Assembly: GCA_030450335.1 (NCBI GenBank) | Contig: JAKDIS010000001.1 | Coordinates: forward strand, 12,856-76,855 | DNA length: 64,000 nucleotides | Direction: 5' to 3' | From: Corynebacterium sp. | GTDB taxonomy: Bacteria; Actinomycetota; Actinomycetes; Mycobacteriales; Mycobacteriaceae | Shown: in pieces, positions 8,774-17,757 of the stretch | Layout: every line of letters begins with the position of its first letter | Position numbering within the stretch: position 1 is the first letter of the stretch | The notes under the pieces: generated by a model | Seen by the model: the letters and a program-made list of their open reading frames with translations, nothing else | What the model was told of the DNA's origin: nothing | The model's database searches: none | Made by a program: the position numbers and the translations under genes

Positions 8774-10162
8774 ATGAGCTTCCCCGACACCGCCGAACTC
8801 GCCGCCCAGCTGACCGGCTCCCTCAGCACGGACCCCGACGTGCTCGCCGCCCACTCCTCCGACGAGGCGCTGTACAGCCCGGTCGGCACACCGCTGGCCC
8901 TGGTGCGCGCGGTGGACGTCGACGACGTGGTCGCCACGATGCGCTTCGCCCACGCCCACGGCGTCCCCGTGGTGCCGCAGGGCGCACGCTCGGGGATCTC
9001 CGGGGCGGCCAACGCCGTCGACGGTGGCATCCTGCTCTCCCTGGCGTCGATGACCCACGTGCTGGAGGTTGACGAGGCGAACATGACCGTCACCGTGCAG
9101 CCCGGCATCATCAACAAGGACCTGAAGGACGCGCTGCGCCCGCGTGGGCTGGCGTACCCGCCGGATCCCGGCAGCTACGCGATGTGCTCCATCGGCGGCA
9201 ATATCTCGACCAACGCCGGCGGCATGTGCTGCGTGAAGTACGGCGTGACCCGCGAGTACGTCCGTGAACTTACCGTGGTGCTCGCCGACGGGACGGTGAC
9301 CCGCCTGGGACACCGCACCGTCAAGGGCGTGGCCGGTCTCGACCTCGCCAGCCTGTTCACCGGCTCCGAGGGAACCCTCGGGGTGATCGTGGAGGCCACT
9401 TTGAAGGTCGTGCCCCTGGGGGCGGACCCGCTGAGTGCGCTGGCCACCTTCCCCACCGTGCGCGCCGCCGCCGAGGCCGTCTCGGCCTACATGGCGACCG
9501 GTGCTGCGCCGTCGCTGCTGGAGATGATGGACGCCGCGACCATCGCCATGGTCAACGACCTCGGCGACTTCGGACTCGACGCCTCGGTCGGCGCGGTGCT
9601 GATCATGCAGTCGGACGCCACCACCGCCGCCGACGACACCGAGGCCTTCGCCGCCGTCGCCGGTGAGCACGGGGCGATCGACGTGGCCTTCGCCGACAAC
9701 GCCGTGGACTCCGAACTCCTCGTCGCCGCCCGGCGCTCCGCCCAGCCCGCCTGGGAGCACTACGCCCGCGCCCACGGCGGCGGACAGCTCCTCGACGACG
9801 TCTGCGTGCCGCGCTCCCGCATGGCGGAGTTCTGTGACGGTATCGAGGACGTGCGCACCGCCACCGGCGCCCAGGTCACCGTGATCGGCCACGCCGGCGA
9901 CGGCAACATGCACCCCTCGGTCTTCTTCGACACCTCCGACGAGGCCTCCGTGGCCGCCGCGCAGGACGCCTTCGACCGCATCATGGCCCTGGGCCTGGAA
10001 CTCGGCGGCACCATCACCGGCGAGCACGGTGTCGGCAACCTGAAGAGCCACTGGCTCGCCACCGAACTCGACGAGGGCAGCCGACGCCTGCACCGCGACA
10101 TCAAGGCCGCCGTGGACCCGACCGGGATCCTGAACCCCGGCAAGATGCTGGAGCACCTGTGA
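8774..10162 (+). CDS. FAD-linked oxidase, GlcD/D-lactate dehydrogenase family (first copy)
   Basis: This 462-residue flavoprotein has an N-terminal PCMH-type FAD-binding domain ([20 protein letters not shown], about residues 72-91; [17 protein letters not shown], about 151-167) and a C-terminal oxidase cap ending in HAGDGNMHP and [11 protein letters not shown]. Family members oxidise 2-hydroxy acids such as glycolate or D-lactate and pass electrons to quinone or another acceptor; the substrate here is unknown. It overlaps the next gene by four bases (GTGA). That gene is a close paralogue sharing long identical runs, so this is a tandem duplication. No GlcE or GlcF partner is nearby. Confidence 0.88.
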   Translation: MSFPDTAELAAQLTGSLSTDPDVLAAHSSDEALYSPVGTPLALVRAVDVDDVVATMRFAHAHGVPVVPQGARSGISGAANAVDGGILLSLASMTHVLEVDEANMTVTVQPGIINKDLKDALRPRGLAYPPDPGSYAMCSIGGNISTNAGGMCCVKYGVTREYVRELTVVLADGTVTRLGHRTVKGVAGLDLASLFTGSEGTLGVIVEATLKVVPLGADPLSALATFPTVRAAAEAVSAYMATGAAPSLLEMMDAATIAMVNDLGDFGLDASVGAVLIMQSDATTAADDTEAFAAVAGEHGAIDVAFADNAVDSELLVAARRSAQPAWEHYARAHGGGQLLDDVCVPRSRMAEFCDGIEDVRTATGAQVTVIGHAGDGNMHPSVFFDTSDEASVAAAQDAFDRIMALGLELGGTITGEHGVGNLKSHWLATELDEGSRRLHRDIKAAVDPTGILNPGKMLEHL

Positions 10163-11565
10163 CGGAAACTGCTACTGGTCTCGATACTGCTCTCGCCGAG
10201 CTGCGCGGCCGGCTCAGCGGCTCGCTGAGCACCGACGCCGACGTCCTGGCGTCCTACTCCACCGACCAGTCCGCGCACCGCGCCGACGGCGCGGCACGGG
10301 CCCTCGTGCGCGCCGGGTGCGTCGACGACGTGGTCGCCACGATGCGTTTCGCCCACGCCCACGGCGTCCCGGTGGTGCCGCAGGGTGCGCGCTCCGGGCT
10401 GTCCGGTGGTGCGTGCGCGGTGGACGGCTGCATCCTGCTGTCCGTGGCGTCCATGGACCGCGTGCTGGAGGTCGACGAGGCGAACATGACCGTCACCGTG
10501 GAACCCGGCATCATCAACAAGGACCTCAAGGACGCGCTGCGTCCCCGCGGTCTCGCCTACCCGCCGGACCCCGGGTCGGTGGCGATCTCCTCGGTCGGCG
10601 GCAACATCGCCACCAACGCCGGCGGCATGTGCTGCGTGAAGTACGGCGTGACCCGCCAGTACGTCCGTGAGATCTCCGTGGTGCTCGCCGACGGCACCCT
10701 CACCCGGCTGGGCCAGCGCACCGTCAAGGGCGTGGCGGGCCTGGACCTGGTGTCCCTGCTCACCGGGTCCGAGGGGACCCTCGGGGTGATCGTGGAGGCC
10801 ACGCTGAAGGTCGTTCCCTTAGGGGCCGATCCGCTGAGCGCGCTGGCGACCTTCCCCAGCGTCGCCGCCGCGGTGCAGACCGTGGCCGCCTACATGGCGA
10901 CCGGGGCGTCCCCGTCGATGCTGGAGATGATGGACGGCATGACCATCGGGCTGCTCGGCGAGGTCGGTGACTTCGGGTTGGACGCTTCCGTGGGCGCGGT
11001 GCTGCTCATGCAGTCCGACGCCACCACCGCCGCCGACGACACCCGCGCCTTCGCCGCCGTCGCCGAGGCCCACGGGGCCGTCGACGTCGCCTTCGCCGAC
11101 AACCCGGTCGACTCCGACCTGCTCGTCGCCGCCCGGCGGGCGGTGCAGGTCGCCAATGAACGCTACGCCTCCACCCACGGCGGCGGGCAGATGATCGACG
11201 ACGTGTGCGTCCCGCGCAGCCGCCTGGCGGACTTCTGCGCCGGGGTGGAGGCCATCCGTGACGACACCGGCACCACCGTGGGCCTGGTCGCCCACGCCGG
11301 CGACGGCAACGTCCACCCCTCGGTGTTCCACGACCTCGCCGACGAGACCTCCGTCGCCGCGGCGACCACCGCCTTCGACCGCATCATGGCCCTGGGCCTG
11401 GAACTCGGCGGCACCATCACCGGCGAGCACGGCGTCGGTGCGCTGAAGGCAGCCTGGCTGCCCACCGAGCTCGACGCCGGCAACCGCGCCCTGCACCGCG
11501 CGGTCAAGAGCGCCCTTGACCCGACCACGATCCTCAATCCCGGAAAGATGCTGGAACACCTGTGA
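10159..11565 (+). CDS. FAD-linked oxidase, GlcD/D-lactate dehydrogenase family (second copy)
   Basis: This 468-residue paralogue of the preceding gene has the same layout: FAD domain ([33 protein letters not shown]) and C-terminal HAGDGNVHP and TGEHGVGALK motifs. Differences cluster at the N-terminus, around the possible substrate cap (about residues 250-380) and in the last 30 residues, so substrate preference may differ. The GTG at 10159 overlaps the stop of copy one, and its own stop overlaps the RecB-type gene by four bases, so the three genes form a coupled operon. Both copies keep the flavin-binding motifs and appear functional. Confidence 0.88.
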   Translation: MTETATGLDTALAELRGRLSGSLSTDADVLASYSTDQSAHRADGAARALVRAGCVDDVVATMRFAHAHGVPVVPQGARSGLSGGACAVDGCILLSVASMDRVLEVDEANMTVTVEPGIINKDLKDALRPRGLAYPPDPGSVAISSVGGNIATNAGGMCCVKYGVTRQYVREISVVLADGTLTRLGQRTVKGVAGLDLVSLLTGSEGTLGVIVEATLKVVPLGADPLSALATFPSVAAAVQTVAAYMATGASPSMLEMMDGMTIGLLGEVGDFGLDASVGAVLLMQSDATTAADDTRAFAAVAEAHGAVDVAFADNPVDSDLLVAARRAVQVANERYASTHGGGQMIDDVCVPRSRLADFCAGVEAIRDDTGTTVGLVAHAGDGNVHPSVFHDLADETSVAAATTAFDRIMALGLELGGTITGEHGVGALKAAWLPTELDAGNRALHRAVKSALDPTTILNPGKMLEHL

Positions 11566-12368
11566 GCCGCCGTCCCCTCGCCCTGTCCCCGTCGCGTGTC
11601 GGCGACTACCGCCAGTGCCCGCTGCTCTACCGGCTGCGGGCCATCGACCGACTGCCCGAACCGAGCACCGTCGCCCAGGTCAAGGGCACACTCGTGCACG
11701 CCGTGCTCGAGGACCTGCACGGCATGCCGCGCGAGGAACGCACCTACCCGGCGGCGGTGAAGATGCTCTCCCCGCACTGGACGGAGATGAAGGCCAAGGA
11801 CCCGCAGCTCGACGAGCTCGTGCCCGAGGACACCACCATGGACTTCCTGGTGGAGGCCCGTTCCCTGGTCAAGGGGTACTTCCAGATGGAGAACCCGGGC
11901 GGTTTCGACGCCGAGTCCGTGGAGAAGTTCGTGGACACCACGCTGCCCAACGGGGTGCCTGTGCGCGGGTTCATCGACCGTGTCGACGTGGCACCCACCG
12001 GCCAGGTCCGGGTGGTCGACTACAAGACCGGCAAGAAGCCCATCCCCCGGTTCTCCGCGCAGGCGGTGTTCCAGATGCGTTTCTACGCCCTGGTGTGGTG
12101 GCGCCTGTTCGGCCACATCCCCGAGCAGCTGCGTCTGATGTACCTGAAGGTGCAGGACGACATGGTGCTCTCCCCCACCCCGGCGGAACTCAACTACGTG
12201 GAACGCGACCTCGGTGACATCTGGTCGAGTATCGGGGCCGACGCGCGTAGCGGGAACTTCGCGCCGAAGACCTCGAAGCTCTGCGGCTGGTGCTCCTTCA
12301 AGCCCATCTGCCCCGCCTTCGGCGGGACACCGCCGGAGTACCCCGGGGTGCCCGAGGAGTTCGCCTGA
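11562..12368 (+). CDS. RecB-family PD-(D/E)XK nuclease with Fe-S staple cysteines
   Basis: This 268-residue protein has a nuclease core: GTLVHAVLEDL (conserved His), then RGFIDRVDV and VVDYKTGKKP giving the D...DxK active site. Four cysteines are at residues 19, 241, 244 and 250. The C...CxxCx5C arrangement is the 4Fe-4S iron-staple pattern of AddB and Cas4 nucleases. Similar single-domain proteins (Rv2119 in M. tuberculosis) lie near trmI and mpa, so the placement is conserved. DNA repair is the likely role, but the substrate is not known. The GTG start overlaps the upstream oxidase stop. The 3' end carries a 13-base tandem duplication just past the stop. Confidence 0.87.
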   Translation: MSRRPLALSPSRVGDYRQCPLLYRLRAIDRLPEPSTVAQVKGTLVHAVLEDLHGMPREERTYPAAVKMLSPHWTEMKAKDPQLDELVPEDTTMDFLVEARSLVKGYFQMENPGGFDAESVEKFVDTTLPNGVPVRGFIDRVDVAPTGQVRVVDYKTGKKPIPRFSAQAVFQMRFYALVWWRLFGHIPEQLRLMYLKVQDDMVLSPTPAELNYVERDLGDIWSSIGADARSGNFAPKTSKLCGWCSFKPICPAFGGTPPEYPGVPEEFA

Positions 12369-12379
12369 GGAGTTCGCCT
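12354..12379. repeat. 13-base tandem duplication at the 3' end of the nuclease gene
   Basis: GAGGAGTTCGCCT occurs twice head to tail (12354-12366 and 12367-12379). The first copy encodes the last residues of the RecB-type protein, and the second lies after its stop. It runs into the perfect palindrome CCTGAGCGCTCAGG (12377-12390), which also contains the stop codon of the convergent sirtuin gene. Confidence 0.8.
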
Positions 12380-12385
12380 GAGCGC

Positions 12386-13315
12386 TCAGGAGAGGTCGAG
12401 GGCGTCCAGCAACGAGAGGAACGCCGGGGCCACCGGGGTGCGCCAGAGCACGTCGGCGCGGCGGTCGGCGCGCCCCGGCCCGCCGTTGACCACCGCGACC
12501 GTCTTGCCCTGGCGTGCGGCGTCCAACGCCAGGCGGTACCCGCTCATCACCGCCAGCGACGAGCCGACGACCAGCAGGCTGGACGCCGTGTCCAGCATGG
12601 AGTCCGCGCGGTGCTTTCGTTCGGCCGGCACCGGCTCACCGAAGTAGACGACGTCCGGTTTGAGCAGGATGCTGCCGCACCGCCGGCACCCGGCCATGCG
12701 GAACTCGCGGACGTGGGCCTCGTCGAGGCTCACGTCGCCGTCCGGGTTGACCTGCGAGGCGTCCAACCGGATGCTCTCGGCGTAGCCGGGGTTGAGTTCC
12801 TCCAGCCGGGCGTCCAACGACGGACGGTCCTCGAGGTGCCCGCAGTCCAGGCAGATCACCCGCGCCAGATCCCCGTGCAGGCTGAGCAGGTTGTGCGAGC
12901 CGGCCGCGGCGTGCAACCCGTCGACGTTCTGGGTGACCACCCCGGTGACCAGACCCGCCTGCTCAAGCTCGACGAGGGCGTAGTGGGTGAGGTTGGGCCG
13001 TGCGGCGGCCATGCGGCGCCAGCCGACGAAGGAGCGTGCCCAGTAGCGGTGCGAGGCGTCCGGGTCGTGCCGGAACTCCTGGTAGGTCATCGGACGGTGG
13101 CGGGTCAACGACCCGGACGGGCCCCGGTAGTCCGGCACCCCGGAGTCGGTGGACACCCCGGCGCCGGTGAGCACCAGCGCCGGGGTGGCGCGCAGCTGCG
13201 CGGTGAGCGCCTGCAGCGCCTCGTCCGGCGGGGTGGGTGTGGCGGTCTCGTCGACGACCCGGGCGATCGAGCGCAGTGCGGACCGGTGGACCGGGGTCAC
13301 GAGGTCAGGGAGCAT
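12386..13315 (-). CDS. SIR2-family NAD-dependent protein deacylase
   Basis: This 309-residue sirtuin has the NAD-binding segment GAGVSTDSGVPDYRG (about residues 56-70), the catalytic TQNVDGLH motif and two zinc cysteine pairs (CLDC and CRRC). GSSLAVMSGYRLA, later in the chain, matches the Rossmann part. Sirtuins remove acyl groups from lysines using NAD, and some act as ADP-ribosyltransferases. An N-terminal extension of about 50 residues precedes the core. The gene follows the DUF1266-like gene by 10 bases on the same strand, so they are probably co-transcribed. It converges with the RecB-type gene, with only 17 bases between the stop codons. Confidence 0.92.
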   Translation of the reverse strand: MLPDLVTPVHRSALRSIARVVDETATPTPPDEALQALTAQLRATPALVLTGAGVSTDSGVPDYRGPSGSLTRHRPMTYQEFRHDPDASHRYWARSFVGWRRMAAARPNLTHYALVELEQAGLVTGVVTQNVDGLHAAAGSHNLLSLHGDLARVICLDCGHLEDRPSLDARLEELNPGYAESIRLDASQVNPDGDVSLDEAHVREFRMAGCRRCGSILLKPDVVYFGEPVPAERKHRADSMLDTASSLLVVGSSLAVMSGYRLALDAARQGKTVAVVNGGPGRADRRADVLWRTPVAPAFLSLLDALDLS

Positions 13316-13325
13316 GCCCGCCAGG

Positions 13326-14144
13326 CTACCCCTGCAGGTCCAGGCGGAACCACGGCGAGTCCGGGTGGTTCAGCGCCACGGCGGTGTCGTGGACGAAGCG
13401 GTGGCAGGAGTCGTCCAGGCGCCCGTCGGACACCGCCCGGCCGACGACCACACCGTCGGCGTAGTCCGTCCAGCTGCCGTAGGCGTCCCGCGCCATCGCC
13501 AGGGCGCGGCCCAGGGGTGCATCGCACTGCTCTTCGGTGAGCAGTCCCCCGCCGTGGGCCAGCCACAGCAGGTGTACGGCGACCGAGATGTCCCAGGCAC
13601 AGATGTCCTCCGGCGGGGTCGGGGGAAGGGCCTGGTACGCCTCGGGCTGCAGGAACGGCACGACCACGTGGTGGTGGTCGGCGTCCACCGGCCCCAGGAC
13701 CGTGTGGGCCGCCGGACGCTCGGACCATGCGGTGGCGCACAGGTCGGCGAGGACGCCGTGCTGTGAACTGTAGGCCGGGTCCCCTGCCGCGGAGAGCCGG
13801 TCGGCGACGGCGTCGAGGGCGTCCTGGCCGGAGCGGATGCCGAAGACGCGGGCCAGGTGGTGGCGGTGGGTCTCGCCCGGGTCGACGACGAAGATCTTCT
13901 GGAACCCCGCGTTCGGGGGGTGTGCGGCGGCGGGGCCGTCGACCATCCTGCCGTCGGCGAGTCCGTGGGGCAGACTGAGTGCCCAGGCACGGGCGGAGTC
14001 GTCCGGTCTCCCCTTGTCCCGGACGACGGCGATATCACGCAGTGACCAGGGAACTTCCCCCAGGATGGTGCGGTAGCTGAGTGTGGTGGTGTCGGTGGTG
14101 CTGGTGCTGTCAGCGGGGTATGTCACGCCCATGATGTTAGTCAT
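13326..14144 (-). CDS. DUF1266-like protein of unknown function
   Basis: The protein has 272 residues from the ATG at 14144. The C-terminal part (CAWDISVAVHLLWLAHGGG, then YGSWTDYADGVVVGRAV) resembles DUF1266, which has a WD...R/A...YxSWxxY...GR pattern. There is no signal peptide, membrane segment or obvious catalytic motif. The N-terminal third (LSYRTILGEVPWSLRDIAVV) looks like a separate small domain. The frame is open further upstream to 14276, but that stretch is Arg/Pro-rich antisense-like sequence. A palindrome covers the start codon (14136-14154), so expression may be autoregulated or repressor-controlled. The sirtuin gene follows by 10 bases. The function is unknown. Confidence 0.65.
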   Translation of the reverse strand: MTNIMGVTYPADSTSTTDTTTLSYRTILGEVPWSLRDIAVVRDKGRPDDSARAWALSLPHGLADGRMVDGPAAAHPPNAGFQKIFVVDPGETHRHHLARVFGIRSGQDALDAVADRLSAAGDPAYSSQHGVLADLCATAWSERPAAHTVLGPVDADHHHVVVPFLQPEAYQALPPTPPEDICAWDISVAVHLLWLAHGGGLLTEEQCDAPLGRALAMARDAYGSWTDYADGVVVGRAVSDGRLDDSCHRFVHDTAVALNHPDSPWFRLDLQG

Positions 14145-14154
14145 GAAAACTAAC
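14136..14154 (-). promoter_or_regulatory. Operator-like inverted repeat over the DUF1266-like start codon
   Basis: GTTAGT-N7-ACTAAC is a perfect 6-base inverted repeat spanning the ATG at 14144. A regulator bound here would block transcription or initiation. The cognate regulator is not known. Confidence 0.4.
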
Positions 14155-14194
14155 CTCGTGGGCGGCCGTGCGGGATTCACCCCCCGCGTGGGGA

Positions 14195-14216
14195 CACCCG
14201 GGGAACACCCCCGGTG
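14195..14216 (-). terminator. Possible aspA terminator hairpin
   Basis: CACCCGGGG-AACA-CCCCCGGTG forms a 9-position stem with one mismatch, downstream of the aspA stop at 14249 on the minus strand. There is no T run, so termination strength is uncertain. The 104-base gap also holds a direct repeat of GCCACGGCACC. Confidence 0.35.
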
Positions 14217-14248
14217 CCGTGGCAGGGTGCCGTGGCGGGTGTCGGGGC

Positions 14249-15766
14249 TCAGTTGTCGTAGAGCGTGCCGCGCCACACCGGGTGCAGCAGGTTCTCCTTG
14301 CTGAGCATCTGGTCGAGCGTCTCGGCGTCCAGCAGCTCGCGCTCCAGCACGACCTCACGCACCGACTTGCCCGTGCGTGCGCACTCCTTGCCGACCAGGT
14401 CACCGTTGTGGTGGCCGATCAGCGGGTTGAGGTAGGTGACGATACCGATGGAGTGCTCGACGTAGGAGCGGCACACGTCCTCGTTGGCGGTGATGCCCAC
14501 CACGCACAGCGTGCGCAGCGTGGTGCAGGCGCGGGCGAGCAGACGGATCGACTCGAACAGGGACTGCGCGATCACCGGCTCCATCACGTTGAGCTGCAGC
14601 TGGCCGGCCTCCGCGGCCATCGAGATGGTCACGTCGTTGCCGAAGACCTTGAAGCAGATCTGGTTGACGACCTCCGGGATCACCGGGTTCACCTTCGCCG
14701 GCATGATCGACGACCCCGCCTGACGCTCCGGCAGGTTGATCTCGTTGAGCCCGGCACGCGGACCCGAGGACAGCAGGCGGAGGTCGTTGCAGATCTTCGA
14801 CAGCTTCATCGCCACACGCTTGACCACGGAGCTGGCGTTGACGTACGCGCCGGTGTCGCTGGTGGCCTCGAGCAGGTCGTTGGCGGAGACGATGTCCAGG
14901 TCGGTGACCTCACGCAGCGCCTCGATGACCTCGGCGCGGTAACCGGTGTGCGCGTTGACGCCCGTGCCGATCGCCGTACCACCGAGGTTGACCTCCAGCA
15001 TGAAGCCGGCGGCCCGGTCGAGCTGGGCCTGCTCCTCCGACAGGTTCTGGGCGAAGGCGGTGAGCTCGTCGCCCAGGCTCACCGGCACGGCGTCCTGCAG
15101 CTGGGTGCGGCCCATGGTGATCACGTCGCGGAACTCGTCACCCTTGTTCGAGAAGGCGCGCTCCAGCGCGCTGAGGTGGCGGATCAGGTCCTGGAAGGCG
15201 GTGTGGATGCCCAGCCGGAACCCCGTCGGGTAGGCGTCGTTGGTGGACTGGCCCATGTTGACGTCGTCGTTGGGGTTGATCACGTCGTAGCTGCCCTTGG
15301 GCTTGCCCAGGTACTCCAACGCCAGGTTGGCGACGACCTCGTTGACGTTCATGTTCGTCGACGTGCCCGCACCGCCCTGGTAGACGTCGATCGGGAACTG
15401 GTCCATGCAGCGGTGGTCGAGCAGGATCCGGTCGCAGGCCCAGACGATCGCCTCGGCCTTCTCCGTCGGCAGGGTGTGCAGCCGCTGGTTGGCCAGCGCC
15501 GCCGCCTTCTTGACCTGCACCATGCCGCGGATGAACTCCGGCAGCTGGTTCAACGTGGTCCGGGAGATCTGGAAGTTGTCCACCGCACGCAGTGCGTGCA
15601 CGCCGTAGTAGGCGTGCTCGGGCACCTGCATGGTGCCGAGCAGGTCCTCCTCGGTGCGGAAGGTGTCCGCGGCATGGGCGCTGAGGGAATGGGTCTCAGC
15701 AGCCGTGATCAGCTGAGTCGAGGACGTGACCGGCGAAGACTCGGGCCGGTACTCGGGGACGGTCAT
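14249..15766 (-). CDS. aspA: Aspartate ammonia-lyase
   Basis: This 505-residue member of the fumarase/aspartase superfamily deaminates L-aspartate to fumarate and ammonia. The superfamily signature [16 protein letters not shown] is present, as are [16 protein letters not shown] and the N-terminal [16 protein letters not shown] segment. It is longer than many aspartases because of about 35 extra N-terminal residues, as in corynebacterial forms. The ATG at 15766 has GAAAGG about 11 bases upstream; the frame is open to 15856, but that part lacks family similarity. It lies 43 bases downstream of hisG on the same strand, the order known in C. glutamicum. Confidence 0.95.
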   Translation of the reverse strand: MTVPEYRPESSPVTSSTQLITAAETHSLSAHAADTFRTEEDLLGTMQVPEHAYYGVHALRAVDNFQISRTTLNQLPEFIRGMVQVKKAAALANQRLHTLPTEKAEAIVWACDRILLDHRCMDQFPIDVYQGGAGTSTNMNVNEVVANLALEYLGKPKGSYDVINPNDDVNMGQSTNDAYPTGFRLGIHTAFQDLIRHLSALERAFSNKGDEFRDVITMGRTQLQDAVPVSLGDELTAFAQNLSEEQAQLDRAAGFMLEVNLGGTAIGTGVNAHTGYRAEVIEALREVTDLDIVSANDLLEATSDTGAYVNASSVVKRVAMKLSKICNDLRLLSSGPRAGLNEINLPERQAGSSIMPAKVNPVIPEVVNQICFKVFGNDVTISMAAEAGQLQLNVMEPVIAQSLFESIRLLARACTTLRTLCVVGITANEDVCRSYVEHSIGIVTYLNPLIGHHNGDLVGKECARTGKSVREVVLERELLDAETLDQMLSKENLLHPVWRGTLYDN

Positions 15767-15809
15767 GGGAGGTCGTGGCCTTTCGGGAAAGGGGGGTTGG
15801 AGGGTCAGA

Positions 15810-16685
15810 TCAGATTCGTGCGATGCGGATGTCGCTGGCGAGGATCGCCTCGGCACCCAGCGCCGAGAGATTGTCCATCAGGGTGTTGGCGTCCTTGCGC
15901 GGCACCATGGCACGCACCGCCACCCAGTTGTCCTGGGCCAACGGGGCGACCGTGGGCGCCGACAGGCCGGGCGTGACCGCCGCGGCCCGGTCGAGGATGT
16001 CCCGGGAGCAGTTGTAGTCCAGCATCACGTAGTTGCGTGCGTGCAGGATCCCCTCGATGCGCTTGAGCAGCACCCGCTGCCGGTCGTCGACGGGGGCACC
16101 GCGACGCCCCACGACCACCGCCGTCGAGCTGATCACCGGGTCGCCGAAGGGACGCAGCCCCTGCTGGCGCAGGGTACGGCCGGTGGAGACGACGTCGGCG
16201 ATGGCGTCCGCCACGCCGAGGCGGATCGAGATCTCCACCGCGCCGTCCAGACGCACGACGGTGGCGTCGATGCCGCGGGACTGCAGGTCGCGGCGCACGA
16301 GGTTGGGGTAGGACGTCGCGATGCGACGGCCCTGCAGCCCCTCCACCGTCCACTCCTGGTCGGCGGGCGCGGCGTAGCGGAAGGTCGAGTCGCCGAAGCC
16401 GAGCTCGAGGAGCTCCTCGGTCTCCTCACGGGTGTCCGCGGCCAGGTCCCGGCCGGTGATGCCCATGTCCAGGTGGCCGCTGGCCACGTAGATCGCGATG
16501 TCCTTGGGGCGCAGGAAGTAGAACTCGACGCCGTTGTCGGCGTCGACCACGGTCAAGGACTTGGAGTCGCCACGGCCCGGGTAACCGGCCTCGGAGAGGA
16601 TCTCCGTGGCGGTCTCCGACAGCGACCCCTTGTTGGGGACCGCGACCCGCAGCAGGTCGGGCTGGTTGTTCTCTGGATTGCTCAC
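15810..16685 (-). CDS. hisG: ATP phosphoribosyltransferase HisG (long form)
   Basis: This 291-residue enzyme catalyses the first step of histidine synthesis, joining ATP and PRPP. N-terminal [18 protein letters not shown] and [21 protein letters not shown] match the long form. The C-terminal region (about residues 210-291, [20 protein letters not shown] and [11 protein letters not shown]) is the ACT-like regulatory domain that gives histidine feedback inhibition. [19 protein letters not shown] is the PRPP-binding P-loop. The GTG start has GAGAGGCGGC just upstream and follows hisE by 11 bases, so the two are one transcription unit. Confidence 0.96.
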   Translation of the reverse strand: MSNPENNQPDLLRVAVPNKGSLSETATEILSEAGYPGRGDSKSLTVVDADNGVEFYFLRPKDIAIYVASGHLDMGITGRDLAADTREETEELLELGFGDSTFRYAAPADQEWTVEGLQGRRIATSYPNLVRRDLQSRGIDATVVRLDGAVEISIRLGVADAIADVVSTGRTLRQQGLRPFGDPVISSTAVVVGRRGAPVDDRQRVLLKRIEGILHARNYVMLDYNCSRDILDRAAAVTPGLSAPTVAPLAQDNWVAVRAMVPRKDANTLMDNLSALGAEAILASDIRIARI

Positions 16686-16696
16686 GCCGCCGCCTC

Positions 16697-16969
16697 TCAG
16701 AGGAACTTGTAGATGTCGGCAGGGTTCAGGCCGCGGCCGACCATCACGACCTGCAGCCAGTAGATCAGCTGGGAGATCTCCTCGGAGAGCTCGTCGTCGG
16801 ACTGGTACTCCGCGGCGAGCCAGACCTCACCGGCCTCCTCGACGATCTTCTTGCCCTGGAAATGCACCCCAGCGTCGAGTGCCTCCACGGTTCCGGAGCC
16901 GGCGGGACGATCCGCGGCACGCTGGGACAGTTCCTCAAACAGGGAGTCGAAGTTCTTCACGGCACTCAT
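16697..16969 (-). CDS. hisE: Phosphoribosyl-ATP pyrophosphatase HisE
   Basis: This 90-residue all-helical protein removes pyrophosphate from phosphoribosyl-ATP in the second step of histidine synthesis. The metal-binding pattern [16 protein letters not shown] (about residues 40-55) and the tail [19 protein letters not shown] are typical of stand-alone actinobacterial HisE. hisG follows by 11 bases. The ATG at 16969 fits the family start [21 protein letters not shown] phosphatase gene is immediately upstream on the same strand. Confidence 0.96.
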   Translation of the reverse strand: MSAVKNFDSLFEELSQRAADRPAGSGTVEALDAGVHFQGKKIVEEAGEVWLAAEYQSDDELSEEISQLIYWLQVVMVGRGLNPADIYKFL

Positions 16970-17016
16970 TCTGTCACAGACCAGCACCCGCGCGCCGACG
17001 CGGTCACCCCGACCGC

Positions 17017-17709
17017 TCACCCCACCCGGGCGCGACCGAGCTGTTCCCAGAAGCCGCGCAGGTCGTCGATGACCAGTCCCCCGAGATTCGGCTCCCCGCC
17101 ACGCAGCACCGCCACCGGCACCGCACCGTCCGGCACCACAGCCCCGTCCGCGGGAAGTCCCACGACCCGGCACCCCGCGGCGACCGCGGAGGTCATGCCG
17201 TTGGTGGAGTCCTCCATCACCAGGCAGTCGTCGGGGGCCAGGCCGAGCCGGTCGGCGGCCAACAGGTAGGGCGTCGGGTCGGGTTTGCCCGTGGCCACCT
17301 CGTCGCCGCACACCGAGTCGACGAAGAACTCGTGGCCGATCGAGCCCAGGGCCTGGTCCGTCAGCGAACGGAAGGTGTTCGTGACCACCATCATCGGCAG
17401 ACCGGCCCGGTGGCCCTCGGCGAGCAGCCCGCCGACGCCCGGACGCAGTTCCAGCCCCTCGGCGAAGAGGGCGGAGACGTGGTCGTAGAGCCAGGTGATC
17501 CACCCGTCGACCTCGTCGTCGGTGGGCTCCAGCCCCGCCCACCGCGCCACCAGGCGCACCGTCCCGTCCGCGGTGCCGCCCACCGTCGTGGCCCGGACCT
17601 CCGGGGTCAGTTCACGGCCCATCGCCGCGGCCATCGCGTACGTCGCCTCACCCCACAGCGGTTCGGTGTCGACGAGTGTGCCGTCCATGTCCCAGAGAAT
17701 CGCCTTCAT
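17017..17709 (-). CDS. HAD-superfamily hydrolase, phosphoglucomutase/phosphatase subgroup
   Basis: This 230-residue protein has the four HAD motifs: [14 protein letters not shown] (nucleophile and acid Asp), VVTNT, GKPDP and VMEDSTNG. A helical cap lies at about residues 20-85. Such proteins dephosphorylate small phosphometabolites; the substrate is not predictable. It precedes hisE by 47 bases on the same strand, and the same neighbourhood exists in other corynebacteria. A histidine-pathway role such as histidinol-phosphatase is therefore possible but unproven. The ATG at 17709 starts the domain cleanly; ATGs at 17718 and 17721 are alternatives. Confidence 0.87.
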   Translation of the reverse strand: MKAILWDMDGTLVDTEPLWGEATYAMAAAMGRELTPEVRATTVGGTADGTVRLVARWAGLEPTDDEVDGWITWLYDHVSALFAEGLELRPGVGGLLAEGHRAGLPMMVVTNTFRSLTDQALGSIGHEFFVDSVCGDEVATGKPDPTPYLLAADRLGLAPDDCLVMEDSTNGMTSAVAAGCRVVGLPADGAVVPDGAVPVAVLRGGEPNLGGLVIDDLRGFWEQLGRARVG

Positions 17710-17743
17710 GCTTCCCATCATGCCCGCCGGGACGACCGGCCGA

Positions 17744-17749
17744 TACAAT
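17744..17749 (+). promoter_or_regulatory. Leaderless-type -10 hexamer for the thioesterase gene
   Basis: TACAAT ends 8 bases before the ATG at 17758 with no Shine-Dalgarno sequence between, which predicts a leaderless mRNA and supports that start. Confidence 0.65.
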
Positions 17750-17757
17750 CGCCCACC

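Noticed and set aside
8698-9117. 140-residue N-terminal extension of the YyaL-type protein
   Set aside because: It is antisense to the well-supported FAD oxidase gene, and the family N-terminus begins at the ATG at 8697.
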